Source of the DNA: Nitzschia sp. pyKryTriq1
Lineage: Eukaryota > Bacillariophyta > Bacillariophyceae > Bacillariales > Bacillariaceae
DNA: 64,000 nucleotides
Assembly: GCA_956465555.1 (NCBI GenBank)
Contig: OY101120.1
Location: 620,001 to 684,000, forward strand
Direction: 5' to 3'
Shown here: positions 10,667-21,374 of the stretch, one piece after another
How the letters are laid out: each line of letters opens with the position of its first letter
How positions within the stretch are numbered: the first letter of the stretch is position 1
Notes under the pieces: model-generated
What the model was told of the DNA's origin: nothing
Seen by the model: the letters and a program-made list of their open reading frames with translations, nothing else
Databases searched by the model: none
Program-made: the position numbers and the translations under genes

Positions 10667-11941
10667 ATGGTCCACCACGCCAGCAGGGAAGAAGATGCGA
10701 ACGTATCAGCTTCTCAGCAGCAGCACCGGCAGCCTCCTCATCTAGACCTGTTTCGATCGGAAGTGGGAGGCCTTCAAAGCCTTCGAAGGACCTGGGACAA
10801 ACTACTAGCTTCAGGACCGGGTGGTGGTATGTTTTGTGATCCATTTCGTCAACATACGAATAATAATCATGGCATAGAGAGCAGCGGGCGGCGAAGTATC
10901 ATCAAGACAAATAGAAATAGTAATAATCGGCATCATGATTATGAGGGTGACACGCTCCCATTGACTCCTCTTGTGACGGAAGTAACCCCCAACCACGTAT
11001 CACCCTCTCTTCGAGAGATGAGTGTGGCCGTGTATGAGTCTCCCAGTCGCCAAAATCGGCTTACTCCAGAACAATGGCGATCCACACCGGGATCGAATAC
11101 CATTTCTCCCTTGACTACTCCTAGGGAACTTAAAGTGCACACTTATGATGATGATCGCCGTCGTGGTCGTCATCAAGTCAATCTCGCGCAAGGTGATGGT
11201 GATGATGCGTCTGCTCTTACTGCCAGGAGAAGACTCTTTGCGACTGCTTCAAAAGAGGATGATGAAGAGGACGGGGACAGTGGGAAACGACGGCAACCTC
11301 GATTGTGGGTCGGCAGCATGATGATGATGATGATGATTCTAGTGCTATCGTTTGGGATGCTGCGTGGCTTGTCGCCCAAAACCACAATGGACCCCGGCGC
11401 CACGATGAGCTTTCCCGACGACTTTTGGGATTCCCTCAAGGCGGATTGGGCTGCGGCAGGATTATTAGAAGGGAAGACAGCAACCAGGAGTACTTGTAAT
11501 GTGACTGCAAACAAGGGCGGATGCACCAAAAATTCGCAAAATGAAGCTCGAGCCAAACTTCAACGACAGAGTCAAACTTCTTTACAGGTAGGACCCTCAA
11601 AGAGTCGTCAGCAATCATCGACGGCCAATACCCTCCTCGCCCGGGCAACGGCGATGTCTCCTGGCTTATCTCTGCTACAAGGCTTTGTACAAAAGACGCC
11701 TACGATTCTCAGCGAAGAATCTTCATCTACTACCAGCATCATACCTCCGAACCAGAATGATGATACTGATCGAAAGTTTCGTCTTGGGCGACCGAATTTC
11801 AAGTCCTTTTTCAAACGTCGCCTAGTCCCAAATATTCACTGGGTGTTACCAATTGCTCTTGTTCCATGGGCGAACTGGGTCCTCATTGTCTCCATTCTTG
11901 GCCGATTAGCAATGGTTGGAACTGTTCCAAAACAACAATAA
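10667..11941 (+). CDS. Hypothetical membrane protein
   Basis: A 424-aa frame starting at the ATG at 10667 (CAGAATGG). Residues 1-210 are polar and low complexity, rich in Asn, Arg, Ser and Gln and probably disordered. A hydrophobic segment at about 222-237 (MMMMMMILVLSFGML) could be a transmembrane helix, and a second lies near the C-terminus (WVLPIALVPWANWVLIVSILGRLAMV, about 391-416). Together these suggest a two-pass protein with a lumenal or extracytoplasmic loop. No family is recognised. The methionine run comes from an ATG microsatellite, so the gene may have gained this segment by repeat expansion. Confidence 0.55.
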   Translation: MVHHASREEDANVSASQQQHRQPPHLDLFRSEVGGLQSLRRTWDKLLASGPGGGMFCDPFRQHTNNNHGIESSGRRSIIKTNRNSNNRHHDYEGDTLPLTPLVTEVTPNHVSPSLREMSVAVYESPSRQNRLTPEQWRSTPGSNTISPLTTPRELKVHTYDDDRRRGRHQVNLAQGDGDDASALTARRRLFATASKEDDEEDGDSGKRRQPRLWVGSMMMMMMILVLSFGMLRGLSPKTTMDPGATMSFPDDFWDSLKADWAAAGLLEGKTATRSTCNVTANKGGCTKNSQNEARAKLQRQSQTSLQVGPSKSRQQSSTANTLLARATAMSPGLSLLQGFVQKTPTILSEESSSTTSIIPPNQNDDTDRKFRLGRPNFKSFFKRRLVPNIHWVLPIALVPWANWVLIVSILGRLAMVGTVPKQQ

Positions 11942-12379
11942 TAGATGAGCTACGCTATGAACGGTACTACTGCTGTACTTCTGGATCACTACTCTCGATG
12001 CATGGAGGAATTTTAAATAAAAAACTCTACCGTACTCTAGAGAGGCGAGAGAAGGTGGGAAATAGCGGTGCAGAGTATGACAAGAGATCTTTCTTGTCGG
12101 TGGTGCGTGCGGTGCGCAATCGATTCGTGACCCAAACAAGACTAACGTCACTAAAAGAGATCGATGACGTCACAGCAGCTATGCAAAACTACATAAGTAC
12201 AGGTACCGGTACCGAACCGAACCGCCGCCCGCGGACCACAAACAAACACATTTTTTCTTTTTCTGATGCTAGCTTCCGACGAAAAATGGGGAGCTTTGTC
12301 AATTTCATTTCTCCTGGGTGGCATCGTATCCATCACACTCTTTTGATTGCGAGGGAATGCAAAGAAACAAACTCACACC
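11942..12379. other. Intergenic upstream of the EamA-type transporter
   Basis: No gene is supported. The stretch holds a TACCGGTA palindrome (12204-12211) and the promoter and 5' leader of the transporter gene starting at 12380. Confidence 0.5.
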
Positions 12380-13776
12380 ATGAGTCGAAATATTGTACCA
12401 GGCGTGGCGAAAGACGTGTCGCTTGCGGATGATCTAATGATGTCGGATAGCGATAACGACGACGATATGATGGAAGGGCTCGATTTGGCATCTCAGCGGA
12501 ATTTGATGTCTCGTCTCGTGATGGAGAGTTGGCATGCTGTCGAGGTGGCAGCCATGTCGATTCCTGATGAGCACACGCACTCTATTGGATCTCGTTTGGG
12601 TGGTACTATAGTGGATTCCATCCGAAGTAGCGGTGGACGAAGGACGCCACTTCGGTCGCCGATCGTCAATGAGAAAACTCGACTGGTTCTAGAAGGGGGT
12701 GGAAGTGCAGGTCGATATGAAGGGTCGCCACCACTGATGAAATGGCTTTGGGTAGCGCTCCTTTGCGCCGGATGTTATGCCCTGTACAATATTAGCATCA
12801 AGAAAGGATCAGCATCTATCAACCCCATCATGGGTGGCGTGATTCTCCAGTTTGTGGCCGCCTTGTTGGGCACCGCTCTGTTGAGTGCTATGATTATCGA
12901 TGGGAAAGGCAGTCAGATTCACTATGATAAAAAGGGCTTACTCTGGTCGGTGGCTGCTGGTTTGTGGGTAGGAACGGCAGAAATGGTTTCTTTTGTCGTG
13001 AGTGGAATGGGTGTGCCGGCGACTCAGTTCATCCCCATTATCATTGGTGGAAGTGTCATGTTTGGATCCGTTTTGGGGGTTGTAGCCCTGGGAGAGACAG
13101 TTATGCTTCATGGATGGTCCGGAGTGGTAATGCTATGTTTCGGTATAATAATGGTCGCCACCGACCCAGGGGGGAAAGTGGAAGAAGGGGGCGAGGCCAA
13201 GCAAGTTGACGTGGAAGTTGCTCCACCACCCCTGTCACTTTGGATTGGTCCAGCTTTATTTTGTGCCTTGGCATATGCACTGGTACGTTTTTCTTGATGG
13301 ATGGATTTTGCGTCTCGATTAAGCAGATACAAGGAGTACTGACAAATCATATCTGCGGCGTTCCTCACTATCAGTACAATATATGCATCAAGAAAGGAAG
13401 CGCGTCCATCAATCCTATTGTTGGAGCAGTTATTCTACAGTTTGTCGCAGCGGTATATGGCACCTGTATCTTGGGTGTCATCTATTTGAATGGAGTACGA
13501 CCAGAGTATGACGGAACGGGGATTCTTTGGGCATGCTGGGCGGGTCTATTTGTCGGCGGCGCGGAATTGCTCAGTTTTTGCGTCAGTGGAATGGGAGTCC
13601 AAGCCAGTCAAAGTATTCCAATTATCATTGGAGGCAGTGTTGGTGTCGGTGCCGTGCTTGGTATTATCATGCTTGGGGAAGAGTTGAAAATGCAGGGCTG
13701 GTCTGGTGTGGCCGTACTGATGACTGGGATTGTTTTCGTGGCAACCGACCCTGGCGAAAAGGTTGAAGGCCATTGA
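12380..13776 (+). CDS. EamA/DMT-type transporter with two homologous halves, 2 exons
   Basis: Exons 12380-13282 and 13375-13776 are joined by a 92-bp GT-AG intron in phase 0, giving 434 aa. The ATG at 12380 (CACACCATGAG) is chosen; the frame extends upstream only with non-ATG codons. After a polar N-terminal tail (about 1-115) come two closely similar membrane modules. Each begins YNI(S/C)IKKGSASINPI, continues GG/AVILQFVAA and V(V/C)SGMGV.A(T/S)Q.IPIIIGGSV, and ends ATDPG. Each module has four to five hydrophobic helices, as expected for a drug/metabolite transporter superfamily protein. The modules are joined by a soluble linker (about 275-295). The substrate is unknown. The intron falls in the first helix of the second module, and the first module has no intron there. 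Confidence 0.75.
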
Positions 13777-14353
13777 GCGGAGGATTTCTCTCTCTAGAAT
13801 TCGAATCAGACAGTGGACTGTTATTTTAGACCAGCCGGTTAGAATTTAGAACAAGAAGGCACAAAGCATAGTACTACCTGGCGCCTCGACGACTGACAAC
13901 TCGATCACGCTGCAAGTACCAGCTCTCTCTCTCTCTCTCTCTAGTAGAGTAGAGTAGAGTAGAGTAGAGAGAGCCAGTGCAGTACGTACGGGTACCAGGT
14001 ATGAGTACGATACAAGTACTGTACCAGGTACCAGGTACCAGGTCTACTCTAAAATTTTAAAAATATATAGGCTCCTCGAGGAGTCGTCCTGCATGCTGCC
14101 CGTGACTGACTGACTCACTGCCGTGCGCCGCGCGGTCTTCAGTCGCACAAAATCGCTGCGTGATATTTTCGCGTGAATCAGCATGCATCTCGTACAGCAT
14201 GCATGCTGTCATTGCGACTTGCGACCCCGCCCGCAGCGACGATGATGACGATGAGAGCGACAAGAAAAGGAGACTTGTGACTTGTTGCCTTGCATCTATT
14301 GAACATCGCGTGCTCCCGTACTATCAACATTTGCCTATCACGTTTCGAGTAGA
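13777..14353. other. Intergenic, CT/AG microsatellite
   Basis: Contains a (CT)n tract followed by GTAGA repeats at about 13923-13970 and GTAC/ACCAGGT repeats at about 13981-14045. No gene is seen. The end is the TraB-family promoter region. Confidence 0.55.
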
Positions 14354-15553
14354 ATGAAACTAGCGACGATAATCTCGTTTGTCCTACTGGACTGTCTGTC
14401 GCAAACAACGTATGTCATCGCGTGGACCCCAACCAGGTCGCCGACCAAATCGGGTCGGCACCCTCTGACTGCGTTGCACATGTCACCTCTAAACGATGAT
14501 GAGGCATCGATCTGTCGTCGGCAATGGCTGGTGGGAGTTGCATCCGTCGCTATTAGCGCCTGCTACTTACCAAATGTGGCTAATGGTGCCGATTTGGTGT
14601 CGTCTTCCTCCGTCTGCGACGCCGGTGTGTCGGTCTGGAAAAAAGATGGGCGTTTGGTGTACCTTCTGGGAACGGCGCATATTTCATCAGCATCGGCAGC
14701 TCTTGCTGGTGACTTGGTCAAAGATGTCCACCCTAATGGAGTTTTTGTCGAATTGGATCCAAAGCGCATCAAGGGCACTGGTGTCCTAGCTGGAAGAGTT
14801 CAAGGCGATATGGAGGAAGACGGTCCCAGGTCGAGGATCATCGTTCCCGATATTCAGGCTCTTTCTTCTTTGCCGCTAGAGGCATCGTCGGTATCATCAT
14901 CACCAGCACCAGCACCACTATCATCGGCCAAATCCACTCCACCCGCTGTTTCAAAACCGAATCCAGTCATGAAAGCGGCGTCGGCGGCAGTAGGAAATTC
15001 TATTAAGGGCATGTACAAAAAGTTGGATACTGCCGGATTTCAAGCGGGTGAGGAATTCGTCGTGGCGATGCGAGAAGGACAAAAGATCGGTTCAGATATC
15101 GTCTTGGGGGATCGAGATGTGGAGGTTACGCTTCGTCGTGTCACGGAGGGTTTAGCGCGCACTGACCTCAAAGCGCTCCTGAACCCGGATTCGGAACTGG
15201 AACAATCCCTGAAGGAGCTTGTTCCGTCCCAGGTTGCTTCGGGGGGCAATGGTGCAGATATTGGAGACCTCAGCGACGAGGAGTTTCGAAAAGAATTCTC
15301 GACCTTTGTGGAAACCATGAAAGCCAAAGAAAATGTGAAAAAAATCATGTTTCAACTGGAACGAGTTGCTCCTGCGCTGTACGAAGCTCTTGTCAGTGAA
15401 AGAGATGCCTACATGGCTGCAGGGTTGAATGGATTGAATGAGATAGAGACTATCGTAGCAGTCATGGGCGTTGCTCACGTTGATGGAGTCGAACGAAACC
15501 TGTCTATAAATGGGTGGAAAGCTGTGCAACCAAAATGTGCCGCACGAAGCTAG
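14354..15553 (+). CDS. TraB-family protein, probably plastid-targeted
   Basis: A 399-aa protein starting at the ATG at 14354. Residues 1-24 form a signal peptide ending at IA|WTPT, with an aromatic residue at +1 and a Ser/Thr/Arg-rich stretch behind it. This is the pattern of a bipartite plastid presequence in algae with secondary plastids. The mature protein shows the TraB/PrgY/GumN superfamily marks: VYLLGTAHISSASA near the N-terminus (the GTAH motif), VFVELDPKR, a GDRDVEVTLRRV block, and a final IVAVMGVAHVDGVERNL (the second conserved H). The two halves are separated by a Ser/Pro/Ala-rich insertion (about 170-205). TraB proteins are thought to be membrane-associated metalloprotease-like or mitochondrial/plastid dynamics factors. 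The function here is not proven. Confidence 0.8.
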   Translation: MKLATIISFVLLDCLSQTTYVIAWTPTRSPTKSGRHPLTALHMSPLNDDEASICRRQWLVGVASVAISACYLPNVANGADLVSSSSVCDAGVSVWKKDGRLVYLLGTAHISSASAALAGDLVKDVHPNGVFVELDPKRIKGTGVLAGRVQGDMEEDGPRSRIIVPDIQALSSLPLEASSVSSSPAPAPLSSAKSTPPAVSKPNPVMKAASAAVGNSIKGMYKKLDTAGFQAGEEFVVAMREGQKIGSDIVLGDRDVEVTLRRVTEGLARTDLKALLNPDSELEQSLKELVPSQVASGGNGADIGDLSDEEFRKEFSTFVETMKAKENVKKIMFQLERVAPALYEALVSERDAYMAAGLNGLNEIETIVAVMGVAHVDGVERNLSINGWKAVQPKCAARS

Positions 15554-16392
15554 CATGATAACATATCTCTAGTCTAGCTGGATAGAAAGCGACATTACAG
15601 AATATATATGAGATGTTACATGTAGTCGAAGTGCACCTACTACATCTATGGAAGATGCATCCTTCGAGTCGAGTCAGTGCCGGAACGAGATCAGCTGTCC
15701 GGCACAGTATCAAGATATGCCTTGTTCGGGGGGGGGGGGGGGGGGGGCTACTACCCTAGACCTCGCTCATGTAGTACCAAGTGTGGAACAATCTCCAGTC
15801 TAGATATATGATATAGTCTACTCGATACCGAGTTTTACGAGCCAAAGCTATGGTCACGAGGTTGTTATCTCTAGTCTACTAGAGTATTAGAGCCATGTCG
15901 TGCGAGAGCAGGAGAGATGCGATGCGTACCGGTACCAGGAGGTACCAGTACGCCAGGTACTGTACCCTACTCGTACTGTTCGTACGTACCAGATAGTCTA
16001 CCTAGTAGAGGGAGAGCGACAGGAGAGAGATGCTGATGGATTGACACATTGATGATGATTGATGATGATGATGATGATGATGATTCTTCCCTTCTTCGAT
16101 CGAGTACATTTTGGGGGAATTCTCACAGTTAGTGGGACGTATCTACCCCTGAATTCGGCGCGAAGCGTATTACTTATGGGTGGGGTGTCGTCTCCATGTC
16201 CTATTCATATCGGATTCGTTTCAGTAGGAAATTTTCCGTAGAAACATCCGTTCAAACTCCATCTTGTTCGTCGATGATCCAACAGAAGATGGTCGAGAAG
16301 GAAATAATCTTTGATCGATCAATCCACTCTTTTCGTCGTCACCTCTCATAAAACTCGAGACCGTTACATACAACCAAATCGAAGAAACGATC
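15554..16392. other. Intergenic with poly-G run and GAT microsatellite
   Basis: Contains a 20-base G homopolymer (15728-15747), GTACC-rich repeats (about 15925-15990) and a (GAT)n tract at about 16050-16085. No gene is supported. The last 100 bp hold the aldo-keto reductase promoter. Confidence 0.6.
15728..15747. repeat. G20 homopolymer
   Basis: An uninterrupted run of about 20 guanines. Runs this long are prone to sequencing length error and can form G-quadruplex structures. Confidence 0.9.
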
Positions 16393-17585
16393 ATGAGCTC
16401 ACCAACAATGTATTACAGGACTCTAGGGAACACCGGAATGGTCACATCCGTCTTCGGTTTTGGTTTCTGGGCCACGTTCGGTGTGAAGGTGAGTGATAGT
16501 ATTTTGTTCCGTGTCACGTCCGATGATTCTCGGTTGGCCTGTTCTCATAACATGATGTGTGTTGCTCCTATTGACACTGGTGCAATAAATTTTACATGTA
16601 GAACGGCCTTTTGGATCGCGAGGGGATTGATAATGCGAAAAAGATCCTTTCTATCGCTCGCAAGGGAGGAATCAATTTCTTCGACAACGCCGAGACTTAT
16701 GGAAATCCTGTCGGAGAGGCCGAGAGAATCTTTGGTCACGCCTACAAAGAACTTCGTGCGGAAGAACCGGAATTGTGGCGACGCAGCGAGGTATTGGTCA
16801 CCACCAAGCTATTTTGGGGAGGTTCCGGTCTCAACGAACGTGGATTGAGCCGCAAACATCTCATCGAGGGCATGAACGCATCCTTGGAGCGGTTGCAGTT
16901 GGACTACGTGGACTTGATTTACTGCCATCGCCCCGATTCTTTGACTACGACGGAAAACGTAGTCCGAGCCATGACCGACTTGGTTCGTCAGAACAAAGCC
17001 ATGGCGTGGGGTACCAGTGAATGGAGTGCACAACAAATTACTGAAGCTTGTTGGATTGCGAAGACAGAAGGGTTGGAGCCACCTCAAGTGGAGCAGCCAC
17101 AATACCACATGTTCCATCGCGAACGTGTCGAAAAGGAATATTTTCCCATGTACAAGCGCCCTTACACACTTGGATTGACGACTTGGAGTCCATTGGCAAG
17201 CGGCCTCTTAACTGGAAAGTACAATGATGGGAATCTTCCTGAGGATTCTCGTGCCAAGCAACAAGGTTACACCTGGCTGGAAAGTGTCATCAAATCCTGG
17301 GAGGAAGAAGGGAAGCTCGCCAAGGTGAAAGAACTCACTGAGTATGCCAAGACCAACTTTGACTGTAACATGGCCGAACTCGCCTTGGCATGGTGTGTCA
17401 AAAACCCGAATGTGAGTACTGTCCTGCTTGGGGCTACCAAAGAACACCAGATCGAATCGAATCTCAAGGCGATCGAGATCGTGGAAAAGTTGACGGATGA
17501 GCACATGGAGGCCATCGAGAAGATCCTCGGGAACAAGCCTGATAGCTACTGGGGGAACGGTGATCGCAAGATCCCGACCATCTAA
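16393..17585 (+). CDS. Aldo-keto reductase (Kv-beta-like), 2 exons
   Basis: Exons 16393-16488 and 16602-17585 flank a 113-bp phase-0 GT-AG intron and give a 359-aa protein. The family is clear: MYYRTLGNTGMVTSVFGFG at the N-terminus, then the catalytic tetrad as Asp and Tyr in INFFDNAETYG, Lys in VTTKLFWGG and His in IYCHRPDS. The cofactor-binding end is STVLLGATKEHQIESNLKAI. Length and motifs fit the AKR6-like potassium-channel beta-subunit/bacterial YghZ group, soluble NADPH-dependent carbonyl reductases. The start is the first ATG of exon 1 and fits the family's usual N-terminus. The first exon encodes only beta strand 1, a common place for an intron. The endogenous substrate is unknown. 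Confidence 0.92.
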
Positions 17586-17737
17586 TCAATTGTGTGGAAT
17601 TCTCTAAGAAAAGTAAATACCGGTCTTCTGGTCAAGTAGACAACGCTGTTTTGGTACCGTCCTTTCTTGGTAGTTCGTGTGGAAAGGTTCTCTTCTCTCT
17701 CGCTCCTCATCCTCCATGCGATACCATACAGAATGTG

Positions 17738-19030
17738 CTACAGAAAAACTGTGGAAAGTAAGCATAACCACACCGGTATTCCTGCAGTTACACTCACAGT
17801 GAATTTCTTTCCAAGAAAACGCGGATCTGCTGCCGCTGATGATGAAGAAGTAGCGACCGTCGAGCTTTCAAACAACGATTGTAGAGTGACATTGGGCGCC
17901 AGCTGGAAGTCAAATGTTTCCATTAGATACGCTTGAGTCAACACAATCTCTCGTAAGATATCCCCGGGTCGCTCGTCTTGTGGATTGAGAGATATTTCAC
18001 GCAGGGTCACGTTCGTACTCAGATACGGGCAAAGGGTATAGTCCCCAATTTCTTTAGGAGCCGGGTAACAGACTGACGAATCTTCGTTGTAGTAAAAGCC
18101 CTCTTGGATGGTAATCCCAGTAGGTTCTACCACGCCGTTTTCGATATCGATTGCTCGGATGGACTTGTCAAAGCCAAAGGGACCAAAATTTGAATCGCTG
18201 GTGAGAATCGTAACTCCCTTTTCATGGTAGAGTGCGTAAGTGTTTCCGCACCCTCCTTCCAATTTGAGTAAGTGGCTATCTTCGTATATGGCACTCAATG
18301 TTCCATATGTGATGGTTTCACCCACAGATCTTTGGACATTGCAAGAACCACCACCACCACCACCACCAGTAGTAGCAATGTCCAGGACCGTCCAGACACT
18401 CGGCGCACGTTCATTCGGTCTGGTTTCGATGAAATGCAAGTTCAATTTGGGACTGTAGAAGTAATCCATACGAAAGTAATTGTTATAATCGGAAGGATCG
18501 GAGTACACGTATTTCCCAGGATCCAGCACCAAGTCCTTTCCATCGGGGGTTTGAAACCGAAACTCACAGAATTCACCGCTGTTGTTGTCGTCCGCTTGGA
18601 GTCTTGCCACTGGCCAATCCATCACGGCAAGACTGTATCCAGGGTTGTAATCCTCTCCCCCAATTGGCTCGCTTGTCAGAGGTGGTAGACTGTTGACAAT
18701 AGTATAATCGCTGGAGTTGGGATAGGATAGAAAGCCGTTGTCATCGTCTAGTAGTCGTTCCAAAGGTTCGACTTGGGCAGTGTCCAGATGGATATGTGCC
18801 GTGTGCCACTGGACCGAATCAAAATTGTTGATTCCGGGACCGTACGATTCAAAGATCATAAATGACGCCCAAAGTTTGTTAGGATCCGAGGCCAAAGGTC
18901 GAACTTGGTAGGTGAAGACACCATATCGGTCACTGGGTAGACATCCCAAGACAAACAACATCGTCGTACTCTTGTCGTTGAGCCACGTTGTTGTCAACGT
19001 GAGCACTATCAACAGCCAAAGCAATATCAT
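17738..19030 (-). CDS. Secreted hypothetical protein with hydrophobic tail
   Basis: A 430-aa protein starting at the ATG at 19030. It opens with a strong signal peptide (MILLWLLIVLTLTTTW) and ends in a hydrophobic segment (TAGIPVWLCLLSTVFL) preceded by small residues, the form of a GPI-anchor signal or a single C-terminal membrane helix. The mature domain has scattered cysteines (GGCGNTYALY, SSVCYPAP, YTLCPYLS), many Asn-X-Thr sites and beta-rich composition, so it is probably a cell-surface glycoprotein. A poly-glycine run (TTGGGGGGGSCNV) sits mid-protein. No family is recognised. It is convergent with the aldo-keto reductase, about 150 bp away. Confidence 0.65.
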   Translation of the reverse strand: MILLWLLIVLTLTTTWLNDKSTTMLFVLGCLPSDRYGVFTYQVRPLASDPNKLWASFMIFESYGPGINNFDSVQWHTAHIHLDTAQVEPLERLLDDDNGFLSYPNSSDYTIVNSLPPLTSEPIGGEDYNPGYSLAVMDWPVARLQADDNNSGEFCEFRFQTPDGKDLVLDPGKYVYSDPSDYNNYFRMDYFYSPKLNLHFIETRPNERAPSVWTVLDIATTGGGGGGGSCNVQRSVGETITYGTLSAIYEDSHLLKLEGGCGNTYALYHEKGVTILTSDSNFGPFGFDKSIRAIDIENGVVEPTGITIQEGFYYNEDSSVCYPAPKEIGDYTLCPYLSTNVTLREISLNPQDERPGDILREIVLTQAYLMETFDFQLAPNVTLQSLFESSTVATSSSSAAADPRFLGKKFTVSVTAGIPVWLCLLSTVFL

Positions 19031-19637
19031 ATTTTCTGTACCGATATGTACTATGTAGACGATGGAGTCCCAAAATGGAAAGTATGTCAGCGGTTTGTTG
19101 TGTCCCTACCTGTTGGCAAAGTGGTACTGTAAAGATGATGATGATGATGATGATGATGGTTGTGCGTGTGATGTTGTGGCTCCTTGTTATTGTGACTGCA
19201 AATCCTCTCTATTATTCTGCTGGCACCCATGGCAGTTTATTTCTCTCGTATTTATGGTACACTTCATCGCTTCCGAACTAAAAGATTTCGCTCATTCATC
19301 AGAAATCGAGAAACAGGCGGGAGTACGTGTACAGATCGAGAAGGTCCATCGTGTCGACTCTTCGATTCGTTCGTGTGTCGTCCGTTGAAAGCGACAAAAA
19401 CGTGAGCGCGCGAGCCGGCCAAAAGTCAAAATCGATGCGTCGCGATCCCATCGAAGCGAAAAGATGATCGAGGAGCGAGCGGCGACACACAACCAAACCC
19501 ACTTTCACTCACTCTTCACTCTCTCTCCCTCACTCTTCTCTCCTTTCAAGCATACTTATACCGTACTTGTATTATTGTGCCATTGCAGCAGCACTGCTAG
19601 CTATTAGACCAGTACTGTCTGTATTGTAAAGCTCGTA
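19031..19637. other. Divergent intergenic region
   Basis: Lies between the minus-strand secreted protein and the plus-strand acidic protein. It has a (GAT)n run at about 19134-19160 and pyrimidine-rich CTCTC tracts near 19500-19550 just upstream of the plus-strand gene. No gene is supported. Confidence 0.5.
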
Positions 19638-20865
19638 ATGACACTCTTATCAGATGCCTTTACGGCCTACCTGGCCCCGCTGTTGAAAAAACATTCGGCC
19701 GGTCAACCATTAGTGTGGGAAGACCTGGAAGCCTCCCGTGCGGCTTCCCAGGAGGTCCTCAAGAATAGCGACAATGCGTTCGTCTCGGTACGTTAGATGA
19801 TTGATTAGTCTAGAGTTCAGTTTGTCGAAGAATTTTATAGGTACGTACTACGTGAGCAGAGCAGAGCAGAACTTCATCATGCAGTCATCCTCACAGCAAA
19901 TGCTCACCGTGTGCTGTGTTGTGTTGTGTTGTGCTTATCTTTGCTTTGCTTCTTTTCTCTAGCGTAAGTATGCCAGTCCATATTCGTCCTTCTCATGCTC
20001 CCAACTCAACCATCGAAACCACATAAAAATGAATCAATGGAATGAATGAATCAATCAATCAACCAATGAAATACTCTAGAAACGAGTCGAAGATTTGCAT
20101 CAGTCTCAAATTCAGGCCTATCGTGAGGCCGCCGTCAAAGCCCTGCGAGACTGGGCGCAATCGTCGGAAGGTGCTCCATTGGCACCCATGGAAGACAATG
20201 ATACGGAAGACTCCTTTGTGGATCGATGCATTAGCCGTACCACTTCGTGGCCGAATTGGCGACTGGATTCCGCTAAAATGGTAGTGGTCATGGAACTTCG
20301 TAAGCGTGCGCGAGCCACCTTTGCCAAGTATCATCCAGAGGATAGCCACAGTAAGAAAAACCACAGCAATGCCATGGACGCAAATGGGTCAACCACCACC
20401 ACCGCTGCCGTCAAGGCAATCATGGCTGCCAACACCGCAAAAAATAATGATGTGGATCCAAAAAATATTGAGGAGGAAGAAAATAATAATGACGATGATG
20501 AAGCGGATGATGATGATGACGACGACGAAGAAGACGGTGAAATGGATGAAGACGATGATGATGACGGCGATCAAGATGACGGACAGGTGGTTGACGCCAC
20601 CAAACCGAGTAGTAACGGTGGAGGACAGCAACCAAAGGCCAGTGCTCCTGCTGGTGATGCAGCCGCCGGATCAACCAACAAAAAGAAGGCATCCAATTCC
20701 AAGAATACTGGCACCAAAAAGCGCAAGGTGACTGTTCGCAAAAAGGGGACGAACGCAAAGCAAACAGGCCAGACGCGCAACAGTAAGGGGGGAGGACCTT
20801 CCAATCGCGGCCGAAGATCAGGACGGGGAGGCGGAGCTGCCGGGGCCAGCACCAAGAGTGGATGA
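19638..20865 (+). CDS. Acidic/basic low-complexity, probably nuclear protein, 2 exons
   Basis: Exon 1 (19638-19787, 50 codons) starts at TAATGACACTC. It joins exon 2 (20080-20865) through a 292-bp phase-0 intron, giving 311 aa. The N-terminal 130 residues look folded and helical (DAFTAYLAPLLKKH, WEDLEASRAASQEVL, IQAYREAAVKALRDWA, DSAKMVVVMELRKRARATF). A long Asp/Glu tract follows (about 190-225), and then a Lys- and Gly/Arg-rich tail (NTGTKKRKVTVRKK, NRGRRSGRGGG) with good nuclear-localisation and RGG-type RNA-binding character. No family is recognised. The architecture suggests a chromatin or ribosome-biogenesis factor (inference). The intron contains an unusual internal splice-like site at 19961-19969, reported as a finding. 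Confidence 0.65.
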
Positions 20866-21374
20866 TTGATGAGAGGTCGCCCTACTGGGGGCTAGACTAG
20901 ATTCTTCAACGATTGATCCATCGGTTGCCCCTTCTTTCTCTTTCTTCCTCGGCTGCGTGGTGCCAGAATGGGATTACTTGGTCTACTTCTTTTGGAAAAG
21001 AAGATCCTGCTGCTGGGCTTGTAGGATGGGCCGCAACGACAGGTTTCAACGACAACTGCAGCTGCATCACTATAAATAATAGTCATCCTAGAGAGACGTT
21101 ACCAATTCATGACTTCAATGAGTTTTATATTTCAATGATTTGACATAGTCGATCCCATCTTCGTTCGTTCCAAGAGCACGGTGTCCATGACATGGTAGAA
21201 GAGGTTGATACATTACGAGAGAGGTTGATACATTTACGAGAGTATCTACCAACATAGCCTCTTACTGTAGCGATTATTTATTGTTAAAGCGAGTCTGGAG
21301 AGGAAACTCCCGTACTCGCATGAAACGACATCAAGATAGTCTATAGATACTACGTCCAGTAGAGTAAAAAATAA
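20866..21374. other. Convergent intergenic region
   Basis: Lies between the 3' ends of two convergent genes. Only short AT-rich stretches and a short direct repeat near 21198-21240 (GAGAGGTTGATACATT-like, twice) are visible. No gene is seen. Confidence 0.5.
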
